Assembly: GCA_002256985.1 (NCBI GenBank)
Contig: NCGO01000003.1
Span: 1 to 64,000 of the forward strand
DNA from: Novosphingobium sp. 28-62-57
Lineage (GTDB): Bacteria; Pseudomonadota; Alphaproteobacteria; Sphingomonadales; Sphingomonadaceae
Direction: 5' to 3'
DNA length: 64,000 nt
Shown here: in pieces, positions 1 through 9,302 of the stretch
Position numbering within the stretch: the stretch's first letter is position 1
How the letters are laid out: every line of letters starts with the position of its first letter
The notes under the pieces: model-generated
What the model was told of the DNA's origin: nothing
Databases searched by the model: none
What the model saw: only the letters and a program-made list of their open reading frames with translations
Position numbers and translations under genes: made by a program

Positions 1-105
1 TCCGTCCCCGGGCACCACTTGCACCATCTCACCAAATCCCCCGCTTCTCCCTTGGCGTAACCGCTGCTCCGCTGCTAAGCCTGTTGCAAATCAAGGGCGG
101 AACGC

Positions 106-3100
106 GTGCAGCTTTTCAACACCAAAACCATCAATCGCCACATACTGCGTGCGCCTGCACCCGATCCTGCAAAGCTGGAAATTCTGCGCCAGTGGGGCGA
201 AACAATCCGCGACCGTTCGATTGAAACGCAGAAGGAAACCGCCCTTCACGGCAATTTCAAGCAACGGATCATCTGCGAAGTGCTGGGCTATCAGGACTTC
301 AACGATAGCGGCAACTGGACCGTCGATGTCGAAGCGCAAATCGGCGCGGGTTCAGTGGACCTTGCCTTGGGGCATTTCAGCAAGGGCGAACGCCGGATCA
401 TTGCCCCGTTCGAACTGAAGGGCGCAAAGACCCGCAATCTTGATGCGATCATGCCGGGCCGCGCGAAAACCCCGGTGCAGCAGGCATGGGAATATGCCAG
501 CGACAATGTGGGCACCAAATGGGTGCTGGTTTCGAACTATCTGGAAATCCGGCTCTACAGCTATGCCGAAGGGCGGCAGTTTCACGAAACCTTCGATCTG
601 GCAAAGCTGCATGATCCTACTGAATATCAGCGTTTCATGCTTCTGCTGTGTGCGGACAACCTGCTTTCGGGCCAGACGCTGGCCCTGCTGGACGAAAGCC
701 GCAAGGAAGACCGCGATATCACCGCGCGGCTCTATAGCGATTATCGCACGCTGCGCAGTGATCTGATCGGCGCGGTGCAATCCGCCCTGCCCGATGGCGA
801 CCCGCTGGAATCCATCCGCCTTGGCCAGACCATTCTGGACCGCGTGCTGTTCATCGCCTTTGCCGAAGACAACGGACTGTTGCCCGATAACAGCCTGTTG
901 AACGCATTTGAGCACAACGACCCCTATCATCCCAAGCCCGTCTGGCAGACGTTCCTTGGCCTGTTCAATGCGATTGACCGGGGCAACGAGCAGTTGAAGA
1001 TTCCCCGCTACAACGGCGGGCTGTTCCAACCGAACGCGGTGATTGATGCGCTGCTGGTGCCTGATCATATCTGCGCCGGTTTCAAGCGGCTGGCCGAATA
1101 TGATTTCGCCAGCGAGATTTCGGTCACGGTTCTGGGCCACATCTTCGAACAATCCATTGCCGATGTCGAACAGTTGCAGGCCGAAGCGCGCGGCGAAGCG
1201 CCGGTGGAAAAGAAGGCCAGCGGCACCAGCGGGCGGCGCAAGCGTGATGGCGTGGTCTACACGCCCGATTATGTCGCGCGCTTCATCGTCGATCAGACGC
1301 TGGGCACGCACTGCAAGGAAATATTTGCCGAAATCCTTGGGGTTTATGCCGCCAAGGGAGCAAAGGCCGATGACGAGGTTATCGCATGGAAATCGGCCAA
1401 GGCGGAAAAGCAGGCATGGGCCGAATATCGTGACCGGTTGACGGCTTTGCGCATTGTTGATCCGGCCTGCGGTTCGGGCGTGTTCCTGATCATGGCGTTC
1501 GATTACCTGAAGGCCGAACTGAGCCAAGTGAACACCAAGCTGGCCGAACTTGAAGGCATGGGCATGGCAGGCAGCCTGCTGGACCCGGATAGCGAAATCC
1601 TGACGCACAACCTGTTCGGCGTGGACGTGAACAGCGAAAGCGTGGAAATCGCCAAGCTGAGCCTGTGGATCAAAACCGCACGGCGCGGCAAAGTGCTGGA
1701 TAGTCTCGACGCCAATCTGCGCGTGGGCGATAGCCTGATCGAAGACAGCAGCTATGCCTATCGCTCGACCGGCTTCGAATGGAAGACGGCGTTTCCCGAA
1801 ATCTTTGCAAACGGCGGCTTTGATGTGGTGCTGGGCAATCCGCCTTATGTGCGGCAGGAACTACTGAGGGACCTCAAGCCGTATCTTGAAAACCGTTTTG
1901 AAGTTTATCACGGTGTAGCAGACCTTTACGCCTATTTCTTTGAACGTGGTATAAAGCTCTTAAAACCGGGCGGTAGGTTGGGCTACATAAGCAGTGCCAC
2001 GTTCTTCAAGATTGCATCGGGCGCACCCTTGCGCGATTTCCTGCGCCAGCAGGCCACCATCGAAGCGGTGATAGATTTTGGCGACCATCAGATTTTCGAA
2101 GGCGTCACCACGTATCCGGCCATTCTCACTATGCAGGCAAGCGCACCACCTAAAGGACATGAGCTGAAATTCTGGAAGATTTCAGAAATGCCTGCCGACA
2201 GCTTCGCTGATGCCTTTGCGGTTGCCGCTAGCCTCTATCCACAAGACGCGCTTTCACTAACATCTTGGCATCTAGAGCCCGTTGAACTGCAAACATTGCG
2301 CGCTAAGCTTTTCAGTGGAAAACCGCGACTTGGCAGGTATTTTGGCAACGCCACGCGAGGCGTCACAACAGGGCGCAACGAGGCTTTTGTAGTTGATAGA
2401 GTGACCCGCGATAACATCATCCATAGCGACCCCAAGTCTGCCGAAATTCTAAAGCCTTGGATTGAAGGCAAAGATATCAAGAGATGGCGCGCTGAAAGCC
2501 GCGACCTCTATCTGATCCTGTTTGAACGCGGCTGGACGAATGCGACATTCGGCTCCGGTGATGAGGCTGCTCAATGGGAGCGCCTTCAAGCCAAGTATCC
2601 CACAATATGTGCGTGGCTTTCCCCACAAGAGGAACTTTGCAAAAAGCGGCTCGACAAAGGAGACTATTGGTGGGAACTTCGAGCTTGTACATATTACGAT
2701 AGGTTTGATAAACCCAAAATCCTTTCGACAAAGATCTCGATCGGACCAACCTTTACTGTGGACCGAACTGGTGCATTTTTAGGAAATACTTCCTATTTTA
2801 TGAACGCAGATAAAGATATTGATTTTTTTGCTGCTCTACTTAACTCCTCAGTAGCCGCGATGCTTTTACCAAGCCTGTTTGTGGTCAAAGAGGGAGGCTT
2901 TTTTGAAATTCAGCCGGAAGGGTTGGCGCAAATGCCGATTCCGGTCACGAGCGATGATCAAAGGGCTAACCTCGGACTCTTGGCAGATCATGCCCAAACC
3001 GCGGCCGAAAAACGCTATGCACTCCAACAATCCATCACCCGCCGCATTCCCGACCTTGCCGCAAACCCGTCTGCGGCCAAGCTGACGACCAAACTCAAGG

Positions 3101-3336
3101 AGTGGTGGAACCTGCCAGACTTTGCCGCCTTCCAGAAGGAAGTCGAAAAAGCGCTGAAGGCCCGCATCCCGCTTCAGGAACGCAACGAGTGGGAAAACTG
3201 GATTTCCACCACCCGCGCGCAAATCCACGCGCTAACCGCCGAAATCGCGCGGGCAGAGGCCGAGATCAATGCCAGGGTCTATGCCCTGTTCAACCTTACG
3301 CCCGAAGAAATCGCGCTGCTGGAAGCCAACGTCTAG
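106..3336 (+). CDS. Type IIG (Eco57I-like) restriction-modification enzyme
   Basis: A 1076-residue single polypeptide that appears to join a nuclease to an N6-adenine methyltransferase. A PD-(D/E)xK-like site is visible near the N-terminus (D85, then FELKGAK with E103 and K105). Methyltransferase motif I is DPACGSG from residue 452, and motif IV is NPPY at 578-581. The C-terminal third should hold the target-recognition domain. The start is a GTG at 106 with AAGGGCGG upstream. The stretch about 2250-2950 is clearly richer in A+T than both flanks, which fits exchange of the recognition domain. No separate methylase or specificity gene follows, so it probably acts alone. It would protect against foreign DNA by methylating and cutting its own site. 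A BREX PglX-type methylase is the main alternative, but the nuclease motif argues for IIG. Confidence 0.85.
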   Translation: MQLFNTKTINRHILRAPAPDPAKLEILRQWGETIRDRSIETQKETALHGNFKQRIICEVLGYQDFNDSGNWTVDVEAQIGAGSVDLALGHFSKGERRIIAPFELKGAKTRNLDAIMPGRAKTPVQQAWEYASDNVGTKWVLVSNYLEIRLYSYAEGRQFHETFDLAKLHDPTEYQRFMLLLCADNLLSGQTLALLDESRKEDRDITARLYSDYRTLRSDLIGAVQSALPDGDPLESIRLGQTILDRVLFIAFAEDNGLLPDNSLLNAFEHNDPYHPKPVWQTFLGLFNAIDRGNEQLKIPRYNGGLFQPNAVIDALLVPDHICAGFKRLAEYDFASEISVTVLGHIFEQSIADVEQLQAEARGEAPVEKKASGTSGRRKRDGVVYTPDYVARFIVDQTLGTHCKEIFAEILGVYAAKGAKADDEVIAWKSAKAEKQAWAEYRDRLTALRIVDPACGSGVFLIMAFDYLKAELSQVNTKLAELEGMGMAGSLLDPDSEILTHNLFGVDVNSESVEIAKLSLWIKTARRGKVLDSLDANLRVGDSLIEDSSYAYRSTGFEWKTAFPEIFANGGFDVVLGNPPYVRQELLRDLKPYLENRFEVYHGVADLYAYFFERGIKLLKPGGRLGYISSATFFKIASGAPLRDFLRQQATIEAVIDFGDHQIFEGVTTYPAILTMQASAPPKGHELKFWKISEMPADSFADAFAVAASLYPQDALSLTSWHLEPVELQTLRAKLFSGKPRLGRYFGNATRGVTTGRNEAFVVDRVTRDNIIHSDPKSAEILKPWIEGKDIKRWRAESRDLYLILFERGWTNATFGSGDEAAQWERLQAKYPTICAWLSPQEELCKKRLDKGDYWWELRACTYYDRFDKPKILSTKISIGPTFTVDRTGAFLGNTSYFMNADKDIDFFAALLNSSVAAMLLPSLFVVKEGGFFEIQPEGLAQMPIPVTSDDQRANLGLLADHAQTAAEKRYALQQSITRRIPDLAANPSAAKLTTKLKEWWNLPDFAAFQKEVEKALKARIPLQERNEWENWISTTRAQIHALTAEIARAEAEINARVYALFNLTPEEIALLEANV

Positions 3337-3442
3337 AGCCAGATGCCATATGATTGACCCACCGCGACGGAGCCGAATTGGGTTCAGCGGAAAGCCGGTA
3401 GGCTGAGGTCACCTACCCGCCCCGATGGCCCGGGCAGACGGC

Positions 3443-4672
3443 TTATCCGTGCTCCAGATCACGAAAGGGCACGTCGCGGTCGGGCCGGGGTTCGCTTGGC
3501 AGGCCAAGGACATGTTCGGCGATGGTGTTTTTCTGGATTTCGTCGGTTCCGCCTGCGATGCGCGCGCCGGGGGCTGAAATCCACAGCAGTTGCGGCAGGC
3601 GCCACTGCGCGCCCAGATCCTGTGCGGCAATCAAACCTTCGGCCCCGCCCAGTTCAATGGCGAGCGCGCCGCCGGTCTGGAAAGCGCGCGCGCCGACGAG
3701 TTTGACCGCTGCCATTTCCGGCCCCGGGCTTTCGCCCTTTGAAATGGCGCTCATGCCCCGGCGCACGATCAGCTCCACGCCGAACTGCCGGATATAGGCA
3801 TCGGCGATCCCGGCGCGCACGGTGGCGTTTTCGATGGCCGGTGCGCCGTTCCATTGCGCCGCTTGTGCAAGGCCGATGAGCTGCGCGTAAAGATCGCCCG
3901 AGAAGTTGTTGCCCAGCGCAAACCGCTCCTGCATCAGCGTGGAAAGCATGACTTTCCAGCCCTGGCCTTCCGGCCCCAAACGCTGGCTATCGGGAATGCG
4001 CACATCGTTCAGGAACACTTCGTTGAAGTGGTATTCATCGCTGGCCTGATGGATCGGTCGCACATCGATGCCCGGCGTTTTCATATCCACGATGAACATC
4101 GTCAGCCCTTTGGACTTCGGGCTGTCCCAGTCGCTGCGCGCCAGCAGGATGCCGAATTGCGCAAAGTGCGCGCCGGATGTCCAGACCTTCTGGCCGGAGA
4201 TGACCCATTCATCGCCATCCCGCGTGGCGCGGGTGCGCAAGTTGCCAAGGTCCGATCCGGCAGAGGGTTCGGACAGCAGCGCGCACCAGATATGATCTCC
4301 CCTGAAGGCCGGCGCGAGGTATTTGGCCTTTTGTTCAGGCGTGCCCCACATGGCGACAGTCGGTACGGCCGTGCCGAGGCTGATTTCGAACACGCGGTCG
4401 GGCACCAGAAACTTTGCTTCCTCCTGACCATAGACCACCTGCATCGCAGGCGTGCCGCCAAGGCCGCCCATCGCCTTGGGCGCGGCAATGGCGGCGTATC
4501 CGGCAGCGGCTTTTCTGGCCTGCCAAGCGCGGGCGGCGGCAAGGTATTCAGCCTCGTTCAACCCGGCGCCGAACTTGTCCTCGCGGCTGCGGCGTTCAGT
4601 GGCATTCGCTTCGAGCCAGCGGCGCACTTCGGCGCGGAATGCGGCTTCCTGCGGCGTATCGTTGAAGTCCAT
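3443..4672 (-). CDS. acyl-CoA dehydrogenase, large-type subunit
   Basis: A 409-residue flavoprotein of the acyl-CoA dehydrogenase family. It shows the N-terminal helical domain, the central beta domain (LLSEPSAGSDLGNLRTRA, then EWVISGQKVWTSGAHFA) and the C-terminal helical bundle ending in GGTDEIQKNTIAEHVLGLP. The position where many family members carry the catalytic Glu (YEGT) is GGT here, so the base must lie elsewhere or on the partner subunit. It follows the 363-residue dehydrogenase with its ATG touching that gene's stop, which fits a two-chain enzyme. Heterotetramers of this kind act on pimeloyl-CoA or on cyclic or steroid side-chain acyl-CoAs. The substrate here is inferred only. It is the last gene of the minus-strand beta-oxidation operon. 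Confidence 0.88.
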   Translation of the reverse strand: MDFNDTPQEAAFRAEVRRWLEANATERRSREDKFGAGLNEAEYLAAARAWQARKAAAGYAAIAAPKAMGGLGGTPAMQVVYGQEEAKFLVPDRVFEISLGTAVPTVAMWGTPEQKAKYLAPAFRGDHIWCALLSEPSAGSDLGNLRTRATRDGDEWVISGQKVWTSGAHFAQFGILLARSDWDSPKSKGLTMFIVDMKTPGIDVRPIHQASDEYHFNEVFLNDVRIPDSQRLGPEGQGWKVMLSTLMQERFALGNNFSGDLYAQLIGLAQAAQWNGAPAIENATVRAGIADAYIRQFGVELIVRRGMSAISKGESPGPEMAAVKLVGARAFQTGGALAIELGGAEGLIAAQDLGAQWRLPQLLWISAPGARIAGGTDEIQKNTIAEHVLGLPSEPRPDRDVPFRDLEHG

Positions 4673-5763
4673 TATGCAGCCTCCGCAATCAATGCCGCTG
4701 CCAGCGTTTCACGCCAGAGGTGATGTGTGCCGATGATCTGGCCCAGCCAGCGCGCGCGGCGCAAATGCATGTGGCAATCCATTTCCCATGTGTAGCCAAT
4801 GCCGCCGTGCAGATGCAGGCCCTCTTCAGCGGCAAGGGTATAGGCATCGGTGGCGGCCACGCGGGCAGCGGCTGCGGCGCGGGGAAGCTCGGCGGCCTCT
4901 GTTGCCATGGCCCATGCGCCAAACCACGCATGGGCGCGGGCCACTTCGATGGCGGCGAACATATCGGCCAGCTTGTGCTTCACGCTTTGGAAGCTGCCGA
5001 TGACCCGGCCAAAAGCGCGCCGTTCCAACACATAATCGCGCGCAGCATAAAGCGTGCGCTCTGCGCCGCCCACTTGTTCGAAAGCCAGCAGCACCGCCGC
5101 GCCATGGCTCACGCGGCGGGCGATGGTTGCGGCATCGCCTGTGGCCAGGTCTTCTGCGGCAACGCCAGCGAACGACAGTTTCGCCAAGGGACGGGCAGGA
5201 TCAAGCGAGGCGCGCGGGGTTCGCGTGACACCGGCACTGGCAAGGTCCATCAGCACAAGCCGATCATCGACGAGGAACACAGCAATGTTGGCGACCATGC
5301 CATCGGGCACCGCATCGATCGTGCCGCTCACCACGCCGTTTGCAAAGGTCAGGCGGTTATCCGGGCCAAGCGTTTGTGTGCGGGGATCGAGCACGGCGGT
5401 GGCGATCACATCGCCATTGGCAAGGCGGGGAAGCCAGTCGGACTTCTGCGCATCGCTGCCTGCCAATTTGATCGCTTCGGCGGCCAGATAGATGCTGGAT
5501 AGCAGCGGAACAGCGGCAAGCGCGCGGCCTGCTTCTTCGGCAACAAGGCACAATTCCAGATGGCCAAGGCCGGTGCCGCCAAGGATTTCCGGGATGGCAA
5601 TGCCCAAGGCGCCAAGGTCTGCCAGATGGCGCCATGTGCTGACGCTATAGGGCGCTGCGCCATCCAGCACGGTGCGCACTTCGGCGCTGGTGCTGATATC
5701 GGTCAACACGCGCCGCACTTCTTCCTGCAACCGCCGCTGGTCTTCTGAAAAATCGAAGTTCAT
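4672..5763 (-). CDS. acyl-CoA dehydrogenase, small-type subunit
   Basis: A 363-residue acyl-CoA dehydrogenase paralogue, shorter than the next gene. It starts MNFDFSEDQRRLQEEVRR and carries the typical C-terminal LHLHGGIGYTWEMDCHMHLRR segment. It would oxidise an acyl-CoA to the 2-enoyl-CoA using FAD and pass electrons to electron-transfer flavoprotein. The start lies 17 bases beyond the stop of the hydratase/dehydrogenase gene, and its own stop overlaps the start of the 409-residue dehydrogenase, so the three are cotranscribed. The small/large pair resembles PimD/PimC or the actinobacterial alpha-2 beta-2 FadE pairs. Family is certain, substrate is not. Confidence 0.87.
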   Translation of the reverse strand: MNFDFSEDQRRLQEEVRRVLTDISTSAEVRTVLDGAAPYSVSTWRHLADLGALGIAIPEILGGTGLGHLELCLVAEEAGRALAAVPLLSSIYLAAEAIKLAGSDAQKSDWLPRLANGDVIATAVLDPRTQTLGPDNRLTFANGVVSGTIDAVPDGMVANIAVFLVDDRLVLMDLASAGVTRTPRASLDPARPLAKLSFAGVAAEDLATGDAATIARRVSHGAAVLLAFEQVGGAERTLYAARDYVLERRAFGRVIGSFQSVKHKLADMFAAIEVARAHAWFGAWAMATEAAELPRAAAAARVAATDAYTLAAEEGLHLHGGIGYTWEMDCHMHLRRARWLGQIIGTHHLWRETLAAALIAEAA

Positions 5764-5780
5764 GCAAAATGCCTTTCGGA

Positions 5781-7955
5781 TCAGGCCGCGAGGGCCACGC
5801 CGGGGGATCGCACTGCGCGTTCGCCGTGGAAGGTCTGGCCATCGCGCGCCATATCGCGGACCAAGGGCGGCAGGGCATAAAGATCGCCGTAGAGCGCGGC
5901 CAGACGATCACAGTGCGCAATCACATGGGGCAGGCCCAGCGTATCCATCGCGGCAAACGGTCCGCCAAGATAGGCAGGGAAGCCCACGCCGAGCGTTGCA
6001 CCCAGATCACCGTCAATCACATCGACCAGCACGCCTTGCGCAAAGGCGCGCGCGCCTTCGGCCAATTGGGCGTAGAGGATGCGGTCCTTGACCTCGGCGA
6101 TGGAGGGCTGCTGCAACAGCGCAGGGTAAAGCGCGCCAAGGCCGGTCCACAAACGCTTGTCGCCATCGGCCTCCCAATCGAAAAAGCCCTTGCCGTTCTT
6201 CATGCCATAGCGGCCTGCTTCGAACAGCTTGCCGATCACGGCGAAGCGCAGGTCCGTCTCACCCAGCTCTTCGGCCTGACTCTTGCCAGCGTGATAGCTG
6301 ACATCGATCCCGATGGAATCCGAAATGGTCAGCGCGCCCATCGGCATGCCGACCATACGGGCGGCGTTTTCAACCAGCGCCGGTTTCACCCCGCTTTCCA
6401 CCATATCAAGGCTGGCGGTGATGAAGGCCCCGATGAAGCGCGTGGTGAAAAAGCCGGGGCCATCGTTGACGGTGATCGGCGTCTTGCGGATGGCGCTGAC
6501 GAAATCGAGCGCGGTGGCCCAACTGGTATCGTCCGACTGTTTGCCCCGGATGATTTCCACCAGCGGCATCCGTTCTGCCGGACTGAAAAAGTGCATGCCG
6601 ATGAAGCGCGCCTGATCGGTGGCATATCCGGCAAGGCTGGTGATCGGCAGGGCCGATGTGTTCGATGCGATCACGGTGCCTGCCGGAACAGCGGCGGCGA
6701 TTTTGGCGATGACGTCCTTTTTGACCGTGCGGTCTTCAAACACACTTTCGATGACCAGTTGCGTCTGGCCAAGCGCGGCATAATCGGTGCCGGGGTGGAT
6801 GTGGCCCAGCACTTTATCGATCTTGGCCTGTGTGGTGCGGCCCTTTTCCAGATCGCGCGCCAGCCGTTTGGCGGCATAGGCCTTGCCCTTTTCCGCCGAG
6901 GCGGGATCGCGGTCGATCAGCACTACATCGATCCCGGCCTTGGCGGCGGCAAAGGCAATGCCCGCGCCCATCGTGCCTGCGCCGACAATGCCGATGCGGC
7001 GGAACGCCACTTTTGCAACGCCCGCCGGACGCGCGGCAAGGCTTTCGGCCTTGCCCTTGTTGATGAACATCGTGCGGATCAGGTTGCGCGCCACCGGATC
7101 GATCATCAATTGCGCAAAGTATTTGGATTCAACGCCCAGCGCCTTGTCCATCGGCAATTGCAGGCCTTCGTAGAGGCAGGCCGCAATCTTTTCCGGACCC
7201 GGCATGTTGCCGAAGGTGTTGGCGCGGGTATTGGCGTTCAAGCCGATGAATGTGTTGCGAAACGCTGGCGTCAGGGTGTCACCGCCGCCGGGCACCTTGA
7301 AGCCCTTCTTGTCCCACGGCTGCACCGCATCGCCACCGGCGCGCAACCATGCCTTGGCCGCTTCGATCAATCCCTCTGCCGGAACGACGGCATGGACAAT
7401 GCCCGCCTTCAGCGCCTCTTGCGGGGACAGGTTCTTGCCTTGCAGCAACAGCGGCAGCGATGCGGCAAGGCCGATCAGGCGGGGCAGGCGCTGGGTGCCG
7501 CCGCCGCCCGGCAACAGGCCCACTTGCGATTCAGGCAGGCCGAGCATGATGCGCGGATCATCGGCGACCACGCGATAATGGCATGCGAGCGCAATCTCCA
7601 ACCCGCCGCCCAAGGCCAGCCCGTTGATGGCACAGGCCACCGGCTTTCCGGCGGTTTCCATCCAGCGCAACAGGCGGGACAGGCTGGCAAACAGATGCGC
7701 CACTTCGGCAGGGGCCATGCTGGCCACGTCCAAACCGCCGCCCAGCATCTTCAGGTCGCCACCGGCAACGAACGTGGATTTGCCCGATGTGATGACCACG
7801 CCCTTGACCGCATCATCGGCCATCGCCCGGCGCAAGGCGGCCTCGAAGGCATTGCTGAGCGTTGCCCCGAGCACGTTCATCTTTTCGCCCGGAAGATCGA
7901 GCACCAGCGTGCAGAGGCCATCGCCATCGACGCTATAGGTTACGGCTTCACTCAT
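5781..7955 (-). CDS. fused enoyl-CoA hydratase / 3-hydroxyacyl-CoA dehydrogenase
   Basis: A bifunctional FadB/FadJ/PimF-type protein of 724 residues. The N-terminal crotonase domain has NGLALGGGLEIALACHYRV and the GGGGTQRLPRLIG segment. The NAD-binding dehydrogenase domain begins at IGIVGAGTMGAGIA and has the catalytic-region motif GMHFFSPAERMPLVEII. It would hydrate 2-enoyl-CoA and oxidise the 3-hydroxyacyl-CoA. The preferred start is the ATG at 7955 (MSEAVTYSV), nine bases from GAGGGAG; an ATG at 7961 is also possible but too close to that site. It follows the thiolase gene almost without a gap and precedes the dehydrogenase pair. It thus supplies the middle steps of the same beta-oxidation route. 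Confidence 0.92.
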   Translation of the reverse strand: MSEAVTYSVDGDGLCTLVLDLPGEKMNVLGATLSNAFEAALRRAMADDAVKGVVITSGKSTFVAGGDLKMLGGGLDVASMAPAEVAHLFASLSRLLRWMETAGKPVACAINGLALGGGLEIALACHYRVVADDPRIMLGLPESQVGLLPGGGGTQRLPRLIGLAASLPLLLQGKNLSPQEALKAGIVHAVVPAEGLIEAAKAWLRAGGDAVQPWDKKGFKVPGGGDTLTPAFRNTFIGLNANTRANTFGNMPGPEKIAACLYEGLQLPMDKALGVESKYFAQLMIDPVARNLIRTMFINKGKAESLAARPAGVAKVAFRRIGIVGAGTMGAGIAFAAAKAGIDVVLIDRDPASAEKGKAYAAKRLARDLEKGRTTQAKIDKVLGHIHPGTDYAALGQTQLVIESVFEDRTVKKDVIAKIAAAVPAGTVIASNTSALPITSLAGYATDQARFIGMHFFSPAERMPLVEIIRGKQSDDTSWATALDFVSAIRKTPITVNDGPGFFTTRFIGAFITASLDMVESGVKPALVENAARMVGMPMGALTISDSIGIDVSYHAGKSQAEELGETDLRFAVIGKLFEAGRYGMKNGKGFFDWEADGDKRLWTGLGALYPALLQQPSIAEVKDRILYAQLAEGARAFAQGVLVDVIDGDLGATLGVGFPAYLGGPFAAMDTLGLPHVIAHCDRLAALYGDLYALPPLVRDMARDGQTFHGERAVRSPGVALAA

Positions 7956-7969
7956 CGTCATGCGCTCCC

Positions 7970-9184
7970 TCAACCTGCCCGTTCCAGCACCATGGCAATG
8001 CCCATGCCGCCTGCCGCGCAGAGCGTGACGACGCCAAGGCCCACGTCACGGCGCTCCATTTCATCAACCAGCGTGCCTGCAATCATCGCGCCGGTTGCGC
8101 CCAGCGGGTGGCCCATGGCGATGGCACCGCCGTTCACGTTCATGCGGTCATGCGGGATGTTCATCGTGTCCATCAGCCGCAGCGGGACGGCGGCGAAGGC
8201 TTCGTTCAGTTCCCACAGATCGATGTCAGCCGGGACAAGGCCCGCAACATCCAGCGCGCGCTGGCAGGCAGGCGTCGGTCCATCGAGCATCAGCGCAGGT
8301 TCCGATCCCAGCGTGATGAACGAGCGGATGCGGGCGCGCGGCTTCATGCCGCAATCCGCGCCCGCCTGTGCCGAGCCGATCAGCACAAGGCCCGCACCAT
8401 CGACAATGCCCGAGCTGGAAGCGGCGGTGTGGACATGCTCGATCCGGTCAACTTCGGGATAGCGTTGCAGCGCAAGACCATCAAAGCCCATGGTCTTGCC
8501 GATCTGGGCAAAGGCAGGTTTGAGCGCGCCCAATGTTTCGAGCGTGGCATCAGGGCGGATATGTTCGTCATGCGCCAGAAGGACCGTGCCCAGAACGTCC
8601 ACTACCGGCACGACGGCGCGATCAAACCGGCCTTCGCTCCAGGCTTGTGCAGCGCGCTGCTGGCTGGCCAGCGCATAGGCATCAAGATCGGCCCTGCTAT
8701 ACCCGTTCAGCGTGGCGAGGAGATCGGCGCTGACGCCCTGCATCACGAACGGCGTGTGGTTTGACACGCGCGGATCAATGCCGTGCGGCCCGCCACCATC
8801 GGCACCCATCGGAATGCGCGACATGCTTTCCACGCCGCCCGCAATCGCCATTTCGGCCATGCCGCAGCCGATCTTTGCCGCCAGAATGCTGACCGCTTCC
8901 AGCGCCGAGGCGCAGGCGCGATTGATGTGCAAGCCTGCCGCGCGATCGGAAAAGCCCGCCAGAATGGGGGCAATGCGCGATAATGTAGCGCCCTGTTCAC
9001 CGGCGGCGGACACAGTGCCAAGCACCAGTTCGTCCAGACTGTCATCAGGCAGAGCGTTGCGCTCTTTCAGCGCGACGAGGAGTTGCCGGACCAATTCGAC
9101 CGGAGTTGCCTCATGCAGAGCGCCATCGGGTTTGCCGCGCCCGCGCGGGGTTCGCACATGATCGTAGATGAAAATGTCGCGCAT
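7970..9184 (-). CDS. acetyl-CoA acetyltransferase (thiolase)
   Basis: A 404-residue thiolase. Conserved parts are the nucleophile region NRACASALEAVSILAAKIG, the GGVESMSRIPMG segment, the NGGAIAMGHPLGATGA histidine motif and the C-terminal LCAAGGMGIAMVLE cysteine motif. It cleaves 3-oxoacyl-CoA with CoA to release acetyl-CoA. It is the first gene of the minus-strand operon that continues with the hydratase/dehydrogenase and two acyl-CoA dehydrogenases. A perfect 14-bp palindrome lies 36 bases before its start and is probably the operator. It is closer in layout to PimB or FadA-like degradative thiolases than to biosynthetic PhaA, because of the neighbours. Confidence 0.93.
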   Translation of the reverse strand: MRDIFIYDHVRTPRGRGKPDGALHEATPVELVRQLLVALKERNALPDDSLDELVLGTVSAAGEQGATLSRIAPILAGFSDRAAGLHINRACASALEAVSILAAKIGCGMAEMAIAGGVESMSRIPMGADGGGPHGIDPRVSNHTPFVMQGVSADLLATLNGYSRADLDAYALASQQRAAQAWSEGRFDRAVVPVVDVLGTVLLAHDEHIRPDATLETLGALKPAFAQIGKTMGFDGLALQRYPEVDRIEHVHTAASSSGIVDGAGLVLIGSAQAGADCGMKPRARIRSFITLGSEPALMLDGPTPACQRALDVAGLVPADIDLWELNEAFAAVPLRLMDTMNIPHDRMNVNGGAIAMGHPLGATGAMIAGTLVDEMERRDVGLGVVTLCAAGGMGIAMVLERAG

Positions 9185-9219
9185 GGTCGTGTCGATCCGA
9201 ATCCCGCTGCCTCAATTAC

Positions 9220-9233
9220 TATAATGCATTATA
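9220..9233. promoter_or_regulatory. 14-bp palindromic operator before the thiolase operon
   Basis: The perfect palindrome TATAATGCATTATA lies between the thiolase start and the TetR gene. A site matching at 11 of 14 positions (TATAACGCCTTTTA on the minus strand) lies upstream of the acyl-CoA ligase. Both are A+T-rich in a GC-rich neighbourhood. The likely ligand is the TetR protein encoded between them (inference). Confidence 0.6.
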
Positions 9234-9302
9234 AAAAAGTTGCAGGGCGTCAAGAGGCGCTGCGGAAAATCCGCTTTGGCCGGGCGGGTAATGCAGGGAA
9301 GT

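Noticed and set aside
1-105. End of an upstream gene at the left edge
   Set aside because: No frame with support reaches in from the edge; only the ribosome site of the first gene is clear.
352-1608. Minus-strand frame of 418 codons opposite the restriction-modification gene
   Set aside because: The plus-strand product has intact nuclease and methylase motifs, while this frame has none.
5769-8462. Plus-strand open frame of 897 codons opposite the beta-oxidation genes
   Set aside because: It is antisense to clear family proteins, has His/Gln/Arg-rich shadow composition and no ribosome site. High GC creates such long frames.
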